Assembly: GCF_001941865.1 (NCBI RefSeq)
Contig: NZ_CP016162.1
Coordinates: forward strand, 5,021,501 to 5,085,500
DNA length: 64,000 bases
Source: Pseudomonas alcaliphila JAB1
GTDB taxonomy: Bacteria > Pseudomonadota > Gammaproteobacteria > Pseudomonadales > Pseudomonadaceae
Reading direction: 5' to 3'
Numbering within the stretch: position 1 is the first letter of the stretch; every line of letters begins with the position of its first letter. Made by a program: the position numbers and the translations under genes. This document shows, in pieces, positions 10,417 through 20,200 of this stretch. Below the pieces are notes generated by a model. It did not search any database and was not told the DNA's origin. It saw only the letters and a program-made list of their open reading frames with translations.

Positions 10417-10444
10417 AGCCCGCATCAAAAGATGCGGGCTTTTT
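10417..10444. terminator. Bidirectional terminator between DUF2388 gene and porin gene
   Basis: A 10-bp perfect stem AGCCCGCATC/GATGCGGGCT with an AAAA loop, flanked by A6 on the left and T4 on the right. It can stop the rightward DUF2388 transcript and the leftward porin transcript. Confidence 0.9.
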
Positions 10445-10484
10445 CGTTACAACGCAGGCGGGCCAAGGCCGCGCCGATACCGCC

Positions 10485-11840
10485 TTAGAGCAGCGGCAGG
10501 GTGTAGCTGACGATCAGACGGTTCTGGTCAACGTCGGTTGCAGCGTTGCCACGCAGCACGCCGTAACGCCAGCCCAGACCCAGCCCCTTCATGGCGCCAT
10601 CCTGGAATACGTAGTCCAGAGCGACGTCACGCTCCCATTCTTTAGCCTCAGTACCGTCGGCACGCTGCACATTGGTGCCCTTCAGGTAAGCAACCGAAGC
10701 TTTAAGCCCCGGGACGCCGACACCAGCGAAATCATAGGTGTACTGACCAAAGGTGGTGCGCTCACCAGCACGGGTGAAGCTGTGAGCCAGACGGTCGGTC
10801 AGCAGATACACGCTAGCGCCCGCAGAACCTTCGATACCGCCCTGGTTCAGCTGTACGAAGTTGCTGTCCTCGGAAACGCGCTGATAACCCAGCATGAGCG
10901 CGTGGCTCTGCAGGGTGTAGGTGAAGGCAGCGCTCCAGGTGTTGTTATCGATCTCGCCGGTGCCGTCACCGAAGGTTCGGTTGGCAGAATAACCCGCAGT
11001 GCGACCGGCGGCGTTGCCGTTCTTGCCATCAGAAGTGGTACGGAAGTAACGCAGATCAGTCTTCAGGCTGCCCTCACCCAGCGCCAGGTTGTGGCCCAGG
11101 CCGGCAAAGTGCTGCTTGTAATAGTCTTCAAGGTTGGCGTAGTAGTACTGCGCAGTCAGATCCTTGTTGATCTTCCAGTCACCACCACCAAAGTAGAACT
11201 TGTTGGAGGCTTGGCTACCACCATCCACAGCCAGACCGGTGCTGTTGCTCGAGGCACGGCCTACTGCGTGCTCGATCTGACCAGCAGTCAGGGTCAGGTT
11301 GTCAATCTCGTTGGAGGTGATCATGCCACCTTCGAACATCTGCGGCAGCAGGCGACTGTCGTTGGAGGTCAGGATCGGCAGTTTCGGCATCAGGGTACCG
11401 ATGCGGGCCTCGGTTTTGGAGAAACGAACCTTACCGGTCAGACCGCCTTTGCTGAAATCATCAACGGCGCTGCCATCGCTTTCCTGCGGGAACAGAGCGC
11501 CTGGGGTACGATCACGATCGGTCTTGCCGGCGCGACCACCACCATCCAGACGAACGCCCAGCATGCCTACTGCATCGACGCCGAAACCAACAGTACCTTC
11601 GGTAAAACCGGACTGATAGTTGAGAATAAATCCCTGACCCCATTCACGAGCTGCGGAGTTGTTTTTGTAGTTGGCAGAGGTGGTGCTGCCGGTGCTGACG
11701 GTGTTCTTTACATCGTTATCGAAGTAGAAGTTACGCATAGTCAGGCTGGCTTTGCTGTCACCGATGAAATCGGCTACGGCTACTTGGCTCAGGCCCAGGG
11801 TGCTGGCGGCTACGGCCAGTGCCAGGGAGGTCTTTCTCAT
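10485..11840 (-). CDS. OprD family outer-membrane porin, OprE-like
   Basis: 451 residues with a signal peptide (MRKTSLALAVAASTLGLSQVAVA) and a beta-barrel repeat pattern ending in the aromatic/hydrophobic outer-membrane terminus SYTLPLL. OprD-family marks include DSKASLTMRNFYFDND, AAREWGQGFILNYQSGFTEG and VGFGVDAVGMLGVRLDGGGRAG. In P. aeruginosa an OprE porin lies next to a PAS-GGDEF gene and near desA, as here, supporting an OprE-type assignment. GGAGAGAAACATA precedes the ATG. It likely admits small anionic or amino-acid solutes; substrate not assignable. Confidence 0.9.
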   Translation of the reverse strand: MRKTSLALAVAASTLGLSQVAVADFIGDSKASLTMRNFYFDNDVKNTVSTGSTTSANYKNNSAAREWGQGFILNYQSGFTEGTVGFGVDAVGMLGVRLDGGGRAGKTDRDRTPGALFPQESDGSAVDDFSKGGLTGKVRFSKTEARIGTLMPKLPILTSNDSRLLPQMFEGGMITSNEIDNLTLTAGQIEHAVGRASSNSTGLAVDGGSQASNKFYFGGGDWKINKDLTAQYYYANLEDYYKQHFAGLGHNLALGEGSLKTDLRYFRTTSDGKNGNAAGRTAGYSANRTFGDGTGEIDNNTWSAAFTYTLQSHALMLGYQRVSEDSNFVQLNQGGIEGSAGASVYLLTDRLAHSFTRAGERTTFGQYTYDFAGVGVPGLKASVAYLKGTNVQRADGTEAKEWERDVALDYVFQDGAMKGLGLGWRYGVLRGNAATDVDQNRLIVSYTLPLL

Positions 11841-12266
11841 TATGTTTCTCTCCAGTGTGTTTAAGGTGACGCATCGTCCGGCGCAGACTTCGGCACGAAG
11901 AGGCAGGCCGGAACGAATAGGGCATACGCACCCACAAGCCGGGACAGGTATGAACCAGGCTCGAATGGATACGTGAAAAACTCAGGAAGAACAGAACAAC
12001 GGCGAACGCAGTGCGGCGGCCGAAACAAGGCGGGCAGAGTGGTGCATGGTGAATGCTCTCTCGTCGTTGTTATTGTGCACCGACATCCTGGCCGGCATCT
12101 GCCGGAGCCTATGCAGATAACGCGCCAGCTCCTGGCGGCAAGCCCACAAGGCTTCTAGAACAACAGGTTACATTATTCCTGCAGAGCAGTGACCGTGCGA
12201 TGACAATAAGAACAGGCAAAATTCCGCTTATGAGAAGCTGCTCCCAGGCGGAAAATCGCCAACCCA
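11841..12266. other. Intergenic region upstream of the porin
   Basis: 426 bp with no convincing coding sequence. It must carry the porin promoter, reading leftward, and the 3' end of the diguanylate cyclase transcript coming from the right. An AT-richer stretch at ~12160-12240 is visible; I could not identify a specific operator. Confidence 0.5.
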
Positions 12267-13250
12267 TCAGCCCCGGACGATCTGATTCTTGCCTTGACGC
12301 TTGGCCATGTACATCGCTGCATCGGCACGCGCATAGAGCGCATCGAGGCTGACATCAGTGGCCAGCAGACTGGTCAGACCCTGACTGACAGTGATCCCGA
12401 AACTGGTGCCCTCGTGCCGAAAGCTGAGGCGTTGCACCTCACGCTGCAGTCGTTCAGCCACCTGCAAAGCCACATCCGGCTCGCAGCCCGGGAACAACGC
12501 TGCGAACTCCTCACCGCCGATACGCCCGAACAGATCGCCGCGTCTCAAGGCATTGCTGCCGCAATGCGCCAGGCGCTGCAAGACCTGATCGCCGATCTGG
12601 TGGCCATACTGGTCATTGATCTTCTTGAAGTCGTCGAGATCGAGCAACAGGAAGGCCAGCGGGCTACCGAACTTGTGCGCGTGTTCGAACTCGCGACGCG
12701 CACACTCGAAGAAGTGCCGCCGGTTGCTGCTCTGGGTCAGCACATCAGTGGTAGCCAGGCGATGCAACTCGCCCTCCAGGCGCTTCTTCTCGGTGATGTC
12801 TTCGGCGATACCGACGATCACACTGCCGGGCTCAGCACCCAGCCGGGGGCTGACGAAACACTTGTCGCTGAGCCAGCGCAATTGGCCATCAGCGCGAATG
12901 ATGCGGTACTCGCGAGACTCCACCGCGCCGGTTTCCAGCACTTTGGCCAGACTTTCGGCGGCGTAGTCGATATCGTCCGGATAGATGCTGTTGCGCCACT
13001 CTCCATAATCGGCCAACAGCAGCGCGGCGGAACGACCGAAGATTCGCTCATAGGCAGGGCTGACATAAATCATCCGCTGCTCGTTCCAATCGAAGGCCCA
13101 GAGCACGGCATTGACGCTGCCAAGCAGGCTGCTGAACAGTTGTTCGCGCGCACCCAGGCGCTCCACTTCGGCACGACTGTGCAGCAGAGCCAAGGTCAGT
13201 TCTTCCAACTCGGAAACAGCGTTGCCTTGATCGTCCATTACAGCGGCCAT
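12267..13250 (-). CDS. PAS-GGDEF diguanylate cyclase
   Basis: About 327 residues from the ATG at 13250, chosen because GAAGGA lies just upstream; an ATG at 13280 would add 10 residues. A coiled N-terminus, a PAS domain with PAC motif (VLWAFDWNEQRMIYVSPAYERIFGR ... EYRIIRADGQLRWLSD, ITEKKRLEGEL) and a GGDEF domain with intact active site GGEEF. An RxxD-type inhibitory site is not obvious. Predicted cytoplasmic enzyme making c-di-GMP under control of a PAS ligand or redox signal. Gene order porin / PAS-GGDEF / (one gene) desA resembles P. aeruginosa PA0291-PA0286. Confidence 0.9.
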   Translation of the reverse strand: MAAVMDDQGNAVSELEELTLALLHSRAEVERLGAREQLFSSLLGSVNAVLWAFDWNEQRMIYVSPAYERIFGRSAALLLADYGEWRNSIYPDDIDYAAESLAKVLETGAVESREYRIIRADGQLRWLSDKCFVSPRLGAEPGSVIVGIAEDITEKKRLEGELHRLATTDVLTQSSNRRHFFECARREFEHAHKFGSPLAFLLLDLDDFKKINDQYGHQIGDQVLQRLAHCGSNALRRGDLFGRIGGEEFAALFPGCEPDVALQVAERLQREVQRLSFRHEGTSFGITVSQGLTSLLATDVSLDALYARADAAMYMAKRQGKNQIVRG

Positions 13251-13303
13251 CCGTCCTTCGCCTCGCATTGAAATGAGCATAGTGCGAGCTGTTGGACAAA
13301 CGC

Positions 13304-13330
13304 AAAGGCCCGCCAGTTCGGCGGGCCTTT
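13304..13330 (-). terminator. Terminator after desA
   Basis: An 11-bp perfect stem AAAGGCCCGCC/GGCGGGCCTTT with a 5-base loop sits 19 bp beyond the desA stop and before the diguanylate cyclase start. On the minus strand it ends in TTTG, a short but plausible terminator. Confidence 0.75.
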
Positions 13331-13348
13331 GCTTGTAACGAGCGGCGG

Positions 13349-14539
13349 TCAGGCAGTCGCGCTGGACGGTCGCAGCGAGTAGGTCTTGAGCTGCTCGGCA
13401 AACTCACGCAGCGACTGGATGCCGCTGGCCTCGGCCTCGTGCACCCACTGCTTCATGGCTTCGAGCATGTCGTGGCCGTTGCTGCTGGTCTTGACCCAGA
13501 TCTGCTGCAGCGCCAGACGCTTCTCGTAGATCACCTTGAGTGCCTGACTCTGTGCCAGCAAGTCAGCAATGCGTGCATGATGCTGCTCTTCCAGCAGGCT
13601 CGGCTCACGCGACAGCAGGCGCTTGGCACGGCGGAAAAGGTGACGAACGGACTCGTCAGCCTTGGCCACTTCCTGCTTGACCAGCGGCGCGATCACCAGC
13701 TTGCGGTACTGCGCCATGATCTGGAAGCGGTTGTTGAGGATGGCCATGGCAGTGTCCATGTCGAGATGACCTTTGCCCTCGACCCGATGAGCGATAGGCG
13801 CGACACGCTGCACCTGAGCCAGACCGAAGAAGCTGAACAGCTTGATCCAGGCCCAGCCCATGTCGAACTCCCACTTCTTCACCGACAGCTTGGCGCTGTT
13901 GGGGTAGGTGTGGTGGTTGTTGTGCAGCTCCTCACCGCCAATCAGGATGCCCCATGGCACCAGGTTGGTGGCGGCGTCGCGGCACTCGAAGTTGCGATAG
14001 CCAACAGCATGACCAAGACCGTTGATGACACCTGCGGCCCATACCGGAATCCACATCATCTGGATCGCCCAGACAGTCATGCCGAGTACGCCGAACAGCG
14101 CCAGGTCGATGATCGCCATCAACGTCACGCCGCCAATCGGATAGCGGCTGTATACATTGCGCTCGATCCAGTCATCCGGGCAGTTCTTGCCGTAGATACG
14201 CAGCGTTTCCTGGTTCTTCGCCTCTTCCTGATAGAGTTCGGCACCTTTGCGCAGCACGGTGCTCAGACCCTTGATGACCGGGCTGTGCGGGTCATCGACG
14301 GTTTCACACTTGGCGTGGTGCTTGCGGTGAATCGCGGTCCACTCGCGGGTGTTCTGACCCGTGGTCAACCACAGCCAGAAACGGAAGAAATGCTTGAGCG
14401 CGGGGTGCAGTTCCAGTGCACGGTGCGCAGAGTAGCGGTGCAGATAGACAGTCACGCTGACGATGGTCACGTGTGTCATCAGCAAGGTCGCAGCCACCAG
14501 CTGCCAGACCGACAGGTCGAGTAAACCGTTGTACCACAT
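13349..14539 (-). CDS. desA: Acyl-lipid delta-9 fatty acid desaturase DesA
   Basis: 396 residues from the ATG at 14539 (AAGAGG upstream; MWYNGLLDLSVWQL is the family N-terminus). The ORF could extend 15 codons further. The three histidine clusters of membrane di-iron desaturases are present: HRYSAH, HRKHHAK and HNNHH. Hydrophobic segments lie near residues 13-35 and 140-175. DesA introduces double bonds into acyl chains of membrane phospholipids and so adjusts fluidity. The long helical C-terminus is typical of the Pseudomonas protein. Confidence 0.93.
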   Translation of the reverse strand: MWYNGLLDLSVWQLVAATLLMTHVTIVSVTVYLHRYSAHRALELHPALKHFFRFWLWLTTGQNTREWTAIHRKHHAKCETVDDPHSPVIKGLSTVLRKGAELYQEEAKNQETLRIYGKNCPDDWIERNVYSRYPIGGVTLMAIIDLALFGVLGMTVWAIQMMWIPVWAAGVINGLGHAVGYRNFECRDAATNLVPWGILIGGEELHNNHHTYPNSAKLSVKKWEFDMGWAWIKLFSFFGLAQVQRVAPIAHRVEGKGHLDMDTAMAILNNRFQIMAQYRKLVIAPLVKQEVAKADESVRHLFRRAKRLLSREPSLLEEQHHARIADLLAQSQALKVIYEKRLALQQIWVKTSSNGHDMLEAMKQWVHEAEASGIQSLREFAEQLKTYSLRPSSATA

Positions 14540-14709
14540 GGGCGCTGTTGCCTCTTGAAAGGGGGAACGCGGCTTGTCCTGCAAGGACGAACCTGATCAC
14601 ATTATCCCTGACCCATGCCAGAAAACCAGTTGGTCTTTTAGATGAGAATGTTTCAGCAGTGAAGCATCTATACTGGCCAGCATTTACAAGGGAGCGCTGC
14701 CGCTTGCCC

Positions 14710-16992
14710 ATGCGTATCGACATCGCCGCCTTGCGCCTGACCCTGGGCTACCTGCTGCTCGCCGCTCTATGGATCCTTCTCAGCGATCATCTGTTGACCG
14801 CCCTGGGCCTGTCCGTGGCGCAACAGGAGCACTTGCAGTCCCTCAAGGGCCTGTTCTTCGTCGTACTCACCAGTTCGCTGCTTTACCTGGTGCTGCACCG
14901 CCATGCCCTGCAGTACCGCCGCGCACGCCTGGAACTGGCCGGTAACGAGGAACGTCTGCGCCTGGCGCTGGATGCCACGCGCGACGGCCTGTGGGACTGG
15001 GACGTGACGAGACGCCGCGTGTTCTTCTCCGAGGGCTACGCCAGGCTTCTCGGCCTCACTCCGCAAACCCTGGGCAATACCCGCGAAGACTGGGCCGCGC
15101 GCCTGCATCCGGATGACGCTGAGCGCGCGCTGCATGCACTCAACGCCGAATTGAGCGAACAGTCCTACGAGAACCTCTACCGCCTGCGCCATGCCGATGG
15201 CAACTATCGCTGGATTCACTCTCGCGGCCGCCTGCTGCGAGACGAAAACGGCCAACCACAGCGCTTCATCGGCATCGCCAGCGACATTACCCAACAACGC
15301 GCCATCGACGACAGCCTGCGCCAGGCCGCAGCGGTGTTCGATGCCACCCAGGAGGGTGTACTGGTTACCGATGCCGAGCAGCGGATCGTTCACGTCAACC
15401 CTGCCTTCAGCCGCATCACTGGCTACAGCAACGAGGAAATCCTCGGCCAGCACCCCAGCCTGCTCAAGTCCGGCCGTCATGACTCCGCCTTCTACCAGAG
15501 CCTGTGGCATGCCCTGCAGAACCGTGGTGCCTGGAGCGGTGAGGTGTGGAACCGACGCAAGAGCGGCGAAATCTACCCGCAGTGGCAATGCATACGCGTC
15601 ATCCACGACGAGCAGGGGCGCGTCAGCCATTACGTGGCGGTGTTCTCCGACATCACTGCGCTCAAGCGTTCGCAGCGTGAGCTGGATTACCTGGCCCACC
15701 ACGACCCGCTGAGCAACCTGCCCAACCGCCTGCTGTTCACCGAGCGCGTCGCCCATGCACTGGAACGCAGCAAGATCGAGGAACTGCGCGGCGCAGTGCT
15801 GCTGATCGACCTGGACCATTTCAAGCACATCAACGAGAGCCTCGGCCACAACGTCGGTGACCTGCTGCTCAAGGGCGTCGGCGAACGCCTGCAGCAGGAT
15901 TTGCCCAGTGGCTGCACGCTGGCCCGGCTGGGCGGCGACGAGTTCGGCCTGCTCAGCGAAAATTGCACCGACGCCGCTCAGGCAGCCGAGCTTGCACAAC
16001 GCCTGCTGCGCAGCCTGGAAACGTTCTTTCGCCTCGACGGTCACGAGCTCTACATTGGCGCCAGCATCGGCATCAGTCTGTTCCCCGAAGATGCCGATAG
16101 CGTCGAGCAGATCCTGCGTAACGCCGACTCGGCGCTGTTCAAGGCCAAGAGCAGCGGCCGCGAAGGCTATGCCTTCTATGTGCAGGAGTTGACCGACTAC
16201 GCCCGCCAACGCGTGGAACTGGCCAGCAGCCTGCGCCATGCCCTGGACAATGACGAGCTGCGCGTTTACTACCAGCCGCTGCATGATCTGCGTGACGGTA
16301 GCCAGGTGGGCATGGAGGCACTGGTGCGCTGGCAACACCCGCAACGCGGGCTGATTGCTCCCGGCGAATTCATCCCGATTGCCGAGGACAACGGCATGAT
16401 CGGCGCCATCGATACCTGGGTACTGGAACAGGCCTGCCGCCAGATGGTGCGCTGGAATTCTGAGGATAGTTCACTGAGTTTCGTTGCGGTGAACGTCTCC
16501 AGCCGTCTGTTCAGCCGCGGTGAACTCGATATGAAAGTGGCGCAGGTACTGGCAGAAACCGGCCTGCCGCCCGAGCAACTGGAGCTGGAAGTCACCGAGA
16601 GCGCCATCATGGAAGATCCGGATGCAGCGCAGAAACTGCTCTTCAGCCTGCGCGCCCTGGGCTTGCGCCTGGCCATCGACGACTTCGGCACGGGCTACAG
16701 CTCACTGGCGCGCCTCAAGCGCCTGCCGGTGGACAAGCTCAAACTCGACCAGAGTTTCGTGCGCGGCCTGCCTGACGACCCGGAAGATGCCGCCATCGCC
16801 CGCGCGGTAATCGCTCTGGGCAAGAGCCTGGGCCTGAAGGTCCTCGCCGAGGGTATCGAACAGCCCGCTCAAGCCGACTTCCTGCGCGAGCTAGGCTGCA
16901 ACTACGGCCAGGGCTACCACTTTGGCCGTCCGCAACCTGTAGCAACCAGAACCGTCGACGCCACTACGCTGATCGAAGCGAAGAAAAGCTAG
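14710..16992 (+). CDS. Membrane PAS-PAS-GGDEF-EAL c-di-GMP signalling protein
   Basis: About 760 residues from the ATG at 14710; a TTG at 14704 has better spacing to AAGGGAG and is an alternative. Two membrane helices (~residues 8-28 and 45-65), two PAS/PAC units (LALDATRDGLWDWDV; AVFDATQEGVLVTDAEQRI), a GGDEF domain with intact ARLGGDEFGLL, and an EAL domain with MEALVRW and DDFGTGYSSL. Both catalytic motifs look intact, so it may make and degrade c-di-GMP; members of this type often act as phosphodiesterases. It is the first gene of the 14.7-26 kb signalling block and resembles P. aeruginosa PA0285. Confidence 0.92.
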   Translation: MRIDIAALRLTLGYLLLAALWILLSDHLLTALGLSVAQQEHLQSLKGLFFVVLTSSLLYLVLHRHALQYRRARLELAGNEERLRLALDATRDGLWDWDVTRRRVFFSEGYARLLGLTPQTLGNTREDWAARLHPDDAERALHALNAELSEQSYENLYRLRHADGNYRWIHSRGRLLRDENGQPQRFIGIASDITQQRAIDDSLRQAAAVFDATQEGVLVTDAEQRIVHVNPAFSRITGYSNEEILGQHPSLLKSGRHDSAFYQSLWHALQNRGAWSGEVWNRRKSGEIYPQWQCIRVIHDEQGRVSHYVAVFSDITALKRSQRELDYLAHHDPLSNLPNRLLFTERVAHALERSKIEELRGAVLLIDLDHFKHINESLGHNVGDLLLKGVGERLQQDLPSGCTLARLGGDEFGLLSENCTDAAQAAELAQRLLRSLETFFRLDGHELYIGASIGISLFPEDADSVEQILRNADSALFKAKSSGREGYAFYVQELTDYARQRVELASSLRHALDNDELRVYYQPLHDLRDGSQVGMEALVRWQHPQRGLIAPGEFIPIAEDNGMIGAIDTWVLEQACRQMVRWNSEDSSLSFVAVNVSSRLFSRGELDMKVAQVLAETGLPPEQLELEVTESAIMEDPDAAQKLLFSLRALGLRLAIDDFGTGYSSLARLKRLPVDKLKLDQSFVRGLPDDPEDAAIARAVIALGKSLGLKVLAEGIEQPAQADFLRELGCNYGQGYHFGRPQPVATRTVDATTLIEAKKS

Positions 16993-17012
16993 TCCAGCAC
17001 CTGGAGCTGAAC

Positions 17013-17225
17013 ATGCGCGTGCTGATTCTCGAAGACGATCCCTGGATCGCCGATCTGCTCAAGCAGATCGTACTTAGCCTGCGCCCCGGGGCCCGAGTCG
17101 ACTGTCACCTGTCGCACGGCAACGCCCGCCGCGAGCCGATTCTCATGCGTCTGGCCAGCATCGAACCGCAGACAGCCAACAGCCAGGGGAAAAATACCTG
17201 CGCCGCTGGGGCGACGAATGAGTAA
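17013..17225 (+). pseudogene. Truncated response-regulator receiver fragment
   Basis: A 70-codon frame opens like a receiver domain: MRVLILEDDPWIADLLKQIV, with the acidic pair EDD in place. After about residue 32 (ARVDC) the similarity ends, and the expected phosphoacceptor strand, the Thr/Ser strand and the lysine are all missing. It runs 8 bp into the next gene. I read it as the 5' stump of a response-regulator gene whose remainder was deleted; it may still be translated and could couple translation of the kinase gene behind it. Confidence 0.7.
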
Positions 17226-20200
17226 ACCGAGGCTGGGTCATCGCTGGTTCGGTCAATTCAATGCCGGCCGCTGGGGCACCGGCCGCCGAGATGCGGGCCA
17301 CCGGGACGCCGGCCGCTGGATAGTCATCGGTGGCAGCCTGTGCCTGGCGTTGTTCTTCGCCTTTCTCGGGCGCCAGGCGCTGAACGAGCGCGAAGCCCTC
17401 TGGCAACTGCAGATCAGCAAACAGGCAGACATTCAGCGCATGGCCCTCAACAGCACCCAGCATGGGCTGCAGGAACGCGCCCAGCTGCTGGTGGAAACCA
17501 TCGCTGCCGATGCCTGGGTAACCGAGCTGGTGCGCCAGGCTCACGCCCTGCCAGTGAACGATCTGGAAAACCTGGCCAGCATCCGCAGCCAGCTCTACAC
17601 CCGCCTGGCACCGCGCTGGCGCAAGTTGCAGGCACGCCAGCCGTTTCGCCTCTACGTGCACCTGGCGCCAGACGTGAAGGTGCTGTTGCGGGTACACGAA
17701 CCCGAGCATTTCGGCGACCTGCAGATCGGTTGGCGCCCGATGGTGCTGGAGGCACTGCGCAGCGCCAGCAGTCAGGCCGGCCTGGGGCTGACCCGCGGCA
17801 GCATCGGCATGCGCGCCATCGCCCCGCTGCTGGTCGAGGGCAACAACGGTCCCCAGCAGGTCGGCGCCATCGAAGTGGCCCTGGGCGTGCTCGACGATCT
17901 CGCCCAGCTGGACCAGGAATTCGACAGCGGCGTTGCTCTGCTACTGCGCGAGGATCTGCTGCAGGACTCGGGCAGCGGCGAAGAACTACGCGGACTGGCC
18001 AGCGACAGACAGCGCTGGCGACTGATGGACCATTCGCGGCCCCAGGTCCTGGCCTGGCAACAGCAGCAGCGACTGCCTCCCCCTGATGAGGGCGATAGCG
18101 TACGCCTGCTGGACGACGGTGAACGCCATTATCTGGTCAATCAGATGGCACTGAGCAGCTACCGGCAACGGCACGACCCCAGTGCAGAGCCACTGGCGGT
18201 TGCACTGATCTGGCACGACGTCAGCGATCAGTTCAATCTGCACCGCGGCGACAAACGCTGGCTGGTGATCAAATGGCTGCTCGCCTGGTGCGGCGCCGAG
18301 GCCCTGCTGCTGGTTCTGCTACGCACTACCCGACGCAGCACGCAGCGCCTGATGCAGCGCCAGCAGGCGGCGCTACGCGCGCTCAACGAGATCGCTGCGC
18401 TGCCCAACCTGACCCGCACCGAGCAACTGCGCCAGGCGCTGCGCCTGGGCGCCGAGCATTTCGGCATGCCACTGGGCATCATCAGCCGTATCGAAGGAGA
18501 GCAGTATAAGGTGCTGGTACAGGTATCTCCCGACGACGCTCTCAGCGACGGCCAATTGTTCGAGCTGGGCGACACCTACTGTAGCCTGGCTTTGCAGCAG
18601 AACGATGTACTGGCCATTGCCCATATGGCCGACTCGCCGCACAGGCGCCACCCTTGTTATCGCCAGTTCGCTCTTGAAAGCTATATCGGCACCGCCGTGC
18701 GTGTGGGCGGCAAGCCTTTCGGCACCCTGGCCTTCGCCAACCCCGAGCGACGCAGGCAGCCATTCGATGATGCCGACCGCGAATTCCTCGGTCTGTTCGC
18801 CCGCTGGGTCGGCGCCATTCTGGAACGCCAGCAGCAGGAGCGCGCCGTGCGCGCGGCACGCGCCTATCTGCAAGCGGTGCTGGACTCGGCCACCGGGGTA
18901 TCGATCATCGCCACCGATGCCGGCGGCACCATCAGCCTGTTCAATTCCGGCGCCGAACGCCTGCTCGGCTACAGCACCGAGGAGATGATCGGACTTCAGA
19001 CTCCGGCGATGTTTCATCTCGCGGACGAAATCCAGACCCGCGCCGCCGAGCTCAGCGAGGTCGCCGGCCACCCGCTGGAGAGCTTCGAAGTCTTAGTACA
19101 CAACGCCCGCGGCGGCGACCCGGAAACCCGCCAGTGGACCTATCGCCACAAGGACGGCAGCCTGCGCCAGGTCAACCTCACCGTCAGCGCCATGTTCGAC
19201 GAGAGTAGCCAGATCAACGGCTTTCTCGGCATTGCCAGCGATATCAGCGAGTTGCAACAGGCCACCCGCGCCTTGCAGAAGAGCGAGAGCCGCTTCCGCG
19301 GTCTGGTGGCCAACCTGCCTGGTGTGGTGTATCGCTGCGCCAACGACGCCGACTGGAGCATGCGCTACATCAGCGATGAAATTGCCAACCTCAGCGGTTA
19401 CCCGGCCAGCGACTTCATCGACAACCAGGTACGCAGCTTTTCCAGCATCGTGCATCCCGACGACCTGGCCATCACCTACCGTATCGGCGAGGCCATCGCG
19501 CGCCAGGAAAGGTTCGAGCTCACCTACCGCCTGCGTCATGCCGATGGCCATAACGTCTGGGTGCGCGAGAAAGGCCGTGGCGAATACGACAGCCACGGCA
19601 GGCTGTTGTGGGTCGACGGTTTCATCTGGGACATCAGCGAGCGCCAGGCCATGGAGGACGAACTGCGCCTGAGCCAACAGCGTTTTCTCAATGCCTTCAA
19701 TACCGCGCCACAGGGCATGGCACTGGTCAGCCCGGACGGCCGCTGGCTGGAGGTCAACGACGAGCTGTGCCGCATGCTCGGCTACGACCGCGAAGAGCTG
19801 CTGGCCTGTACCTACCAGCAGGTCACCCATCCGGATGATCTCGATGCCGATCGGCAGAACGTCGCCGATCTGCTGGCTGGGCGGATCAACGCCTATCAGA
19901 TGGAGAAACGCTACCTGGACAAGCAGGGACGCACGCTGTGGGTACTGCTCAGCGTGTCGCTGGTACGTGACGGCGAGGGTCGGCCCGTGCATTTCGTCTC
20001 GCAAATTCAGGATTTCAGTGATCGTGTCGCTGCCGAGCGCGCGGTGCGCGAGCGCGAGCATTACCTCAGTACCTTGCTCAACAACGTGGTCGACGCCATC
20101 GTCACCATCGATGAGCAGGGCCGCATCGAGACCTTCAACCACGCGGCCGAAGCGATATTCGGCTATCGCCAGCCCGAGGTCGCCGGTCAGAGCATCACCC

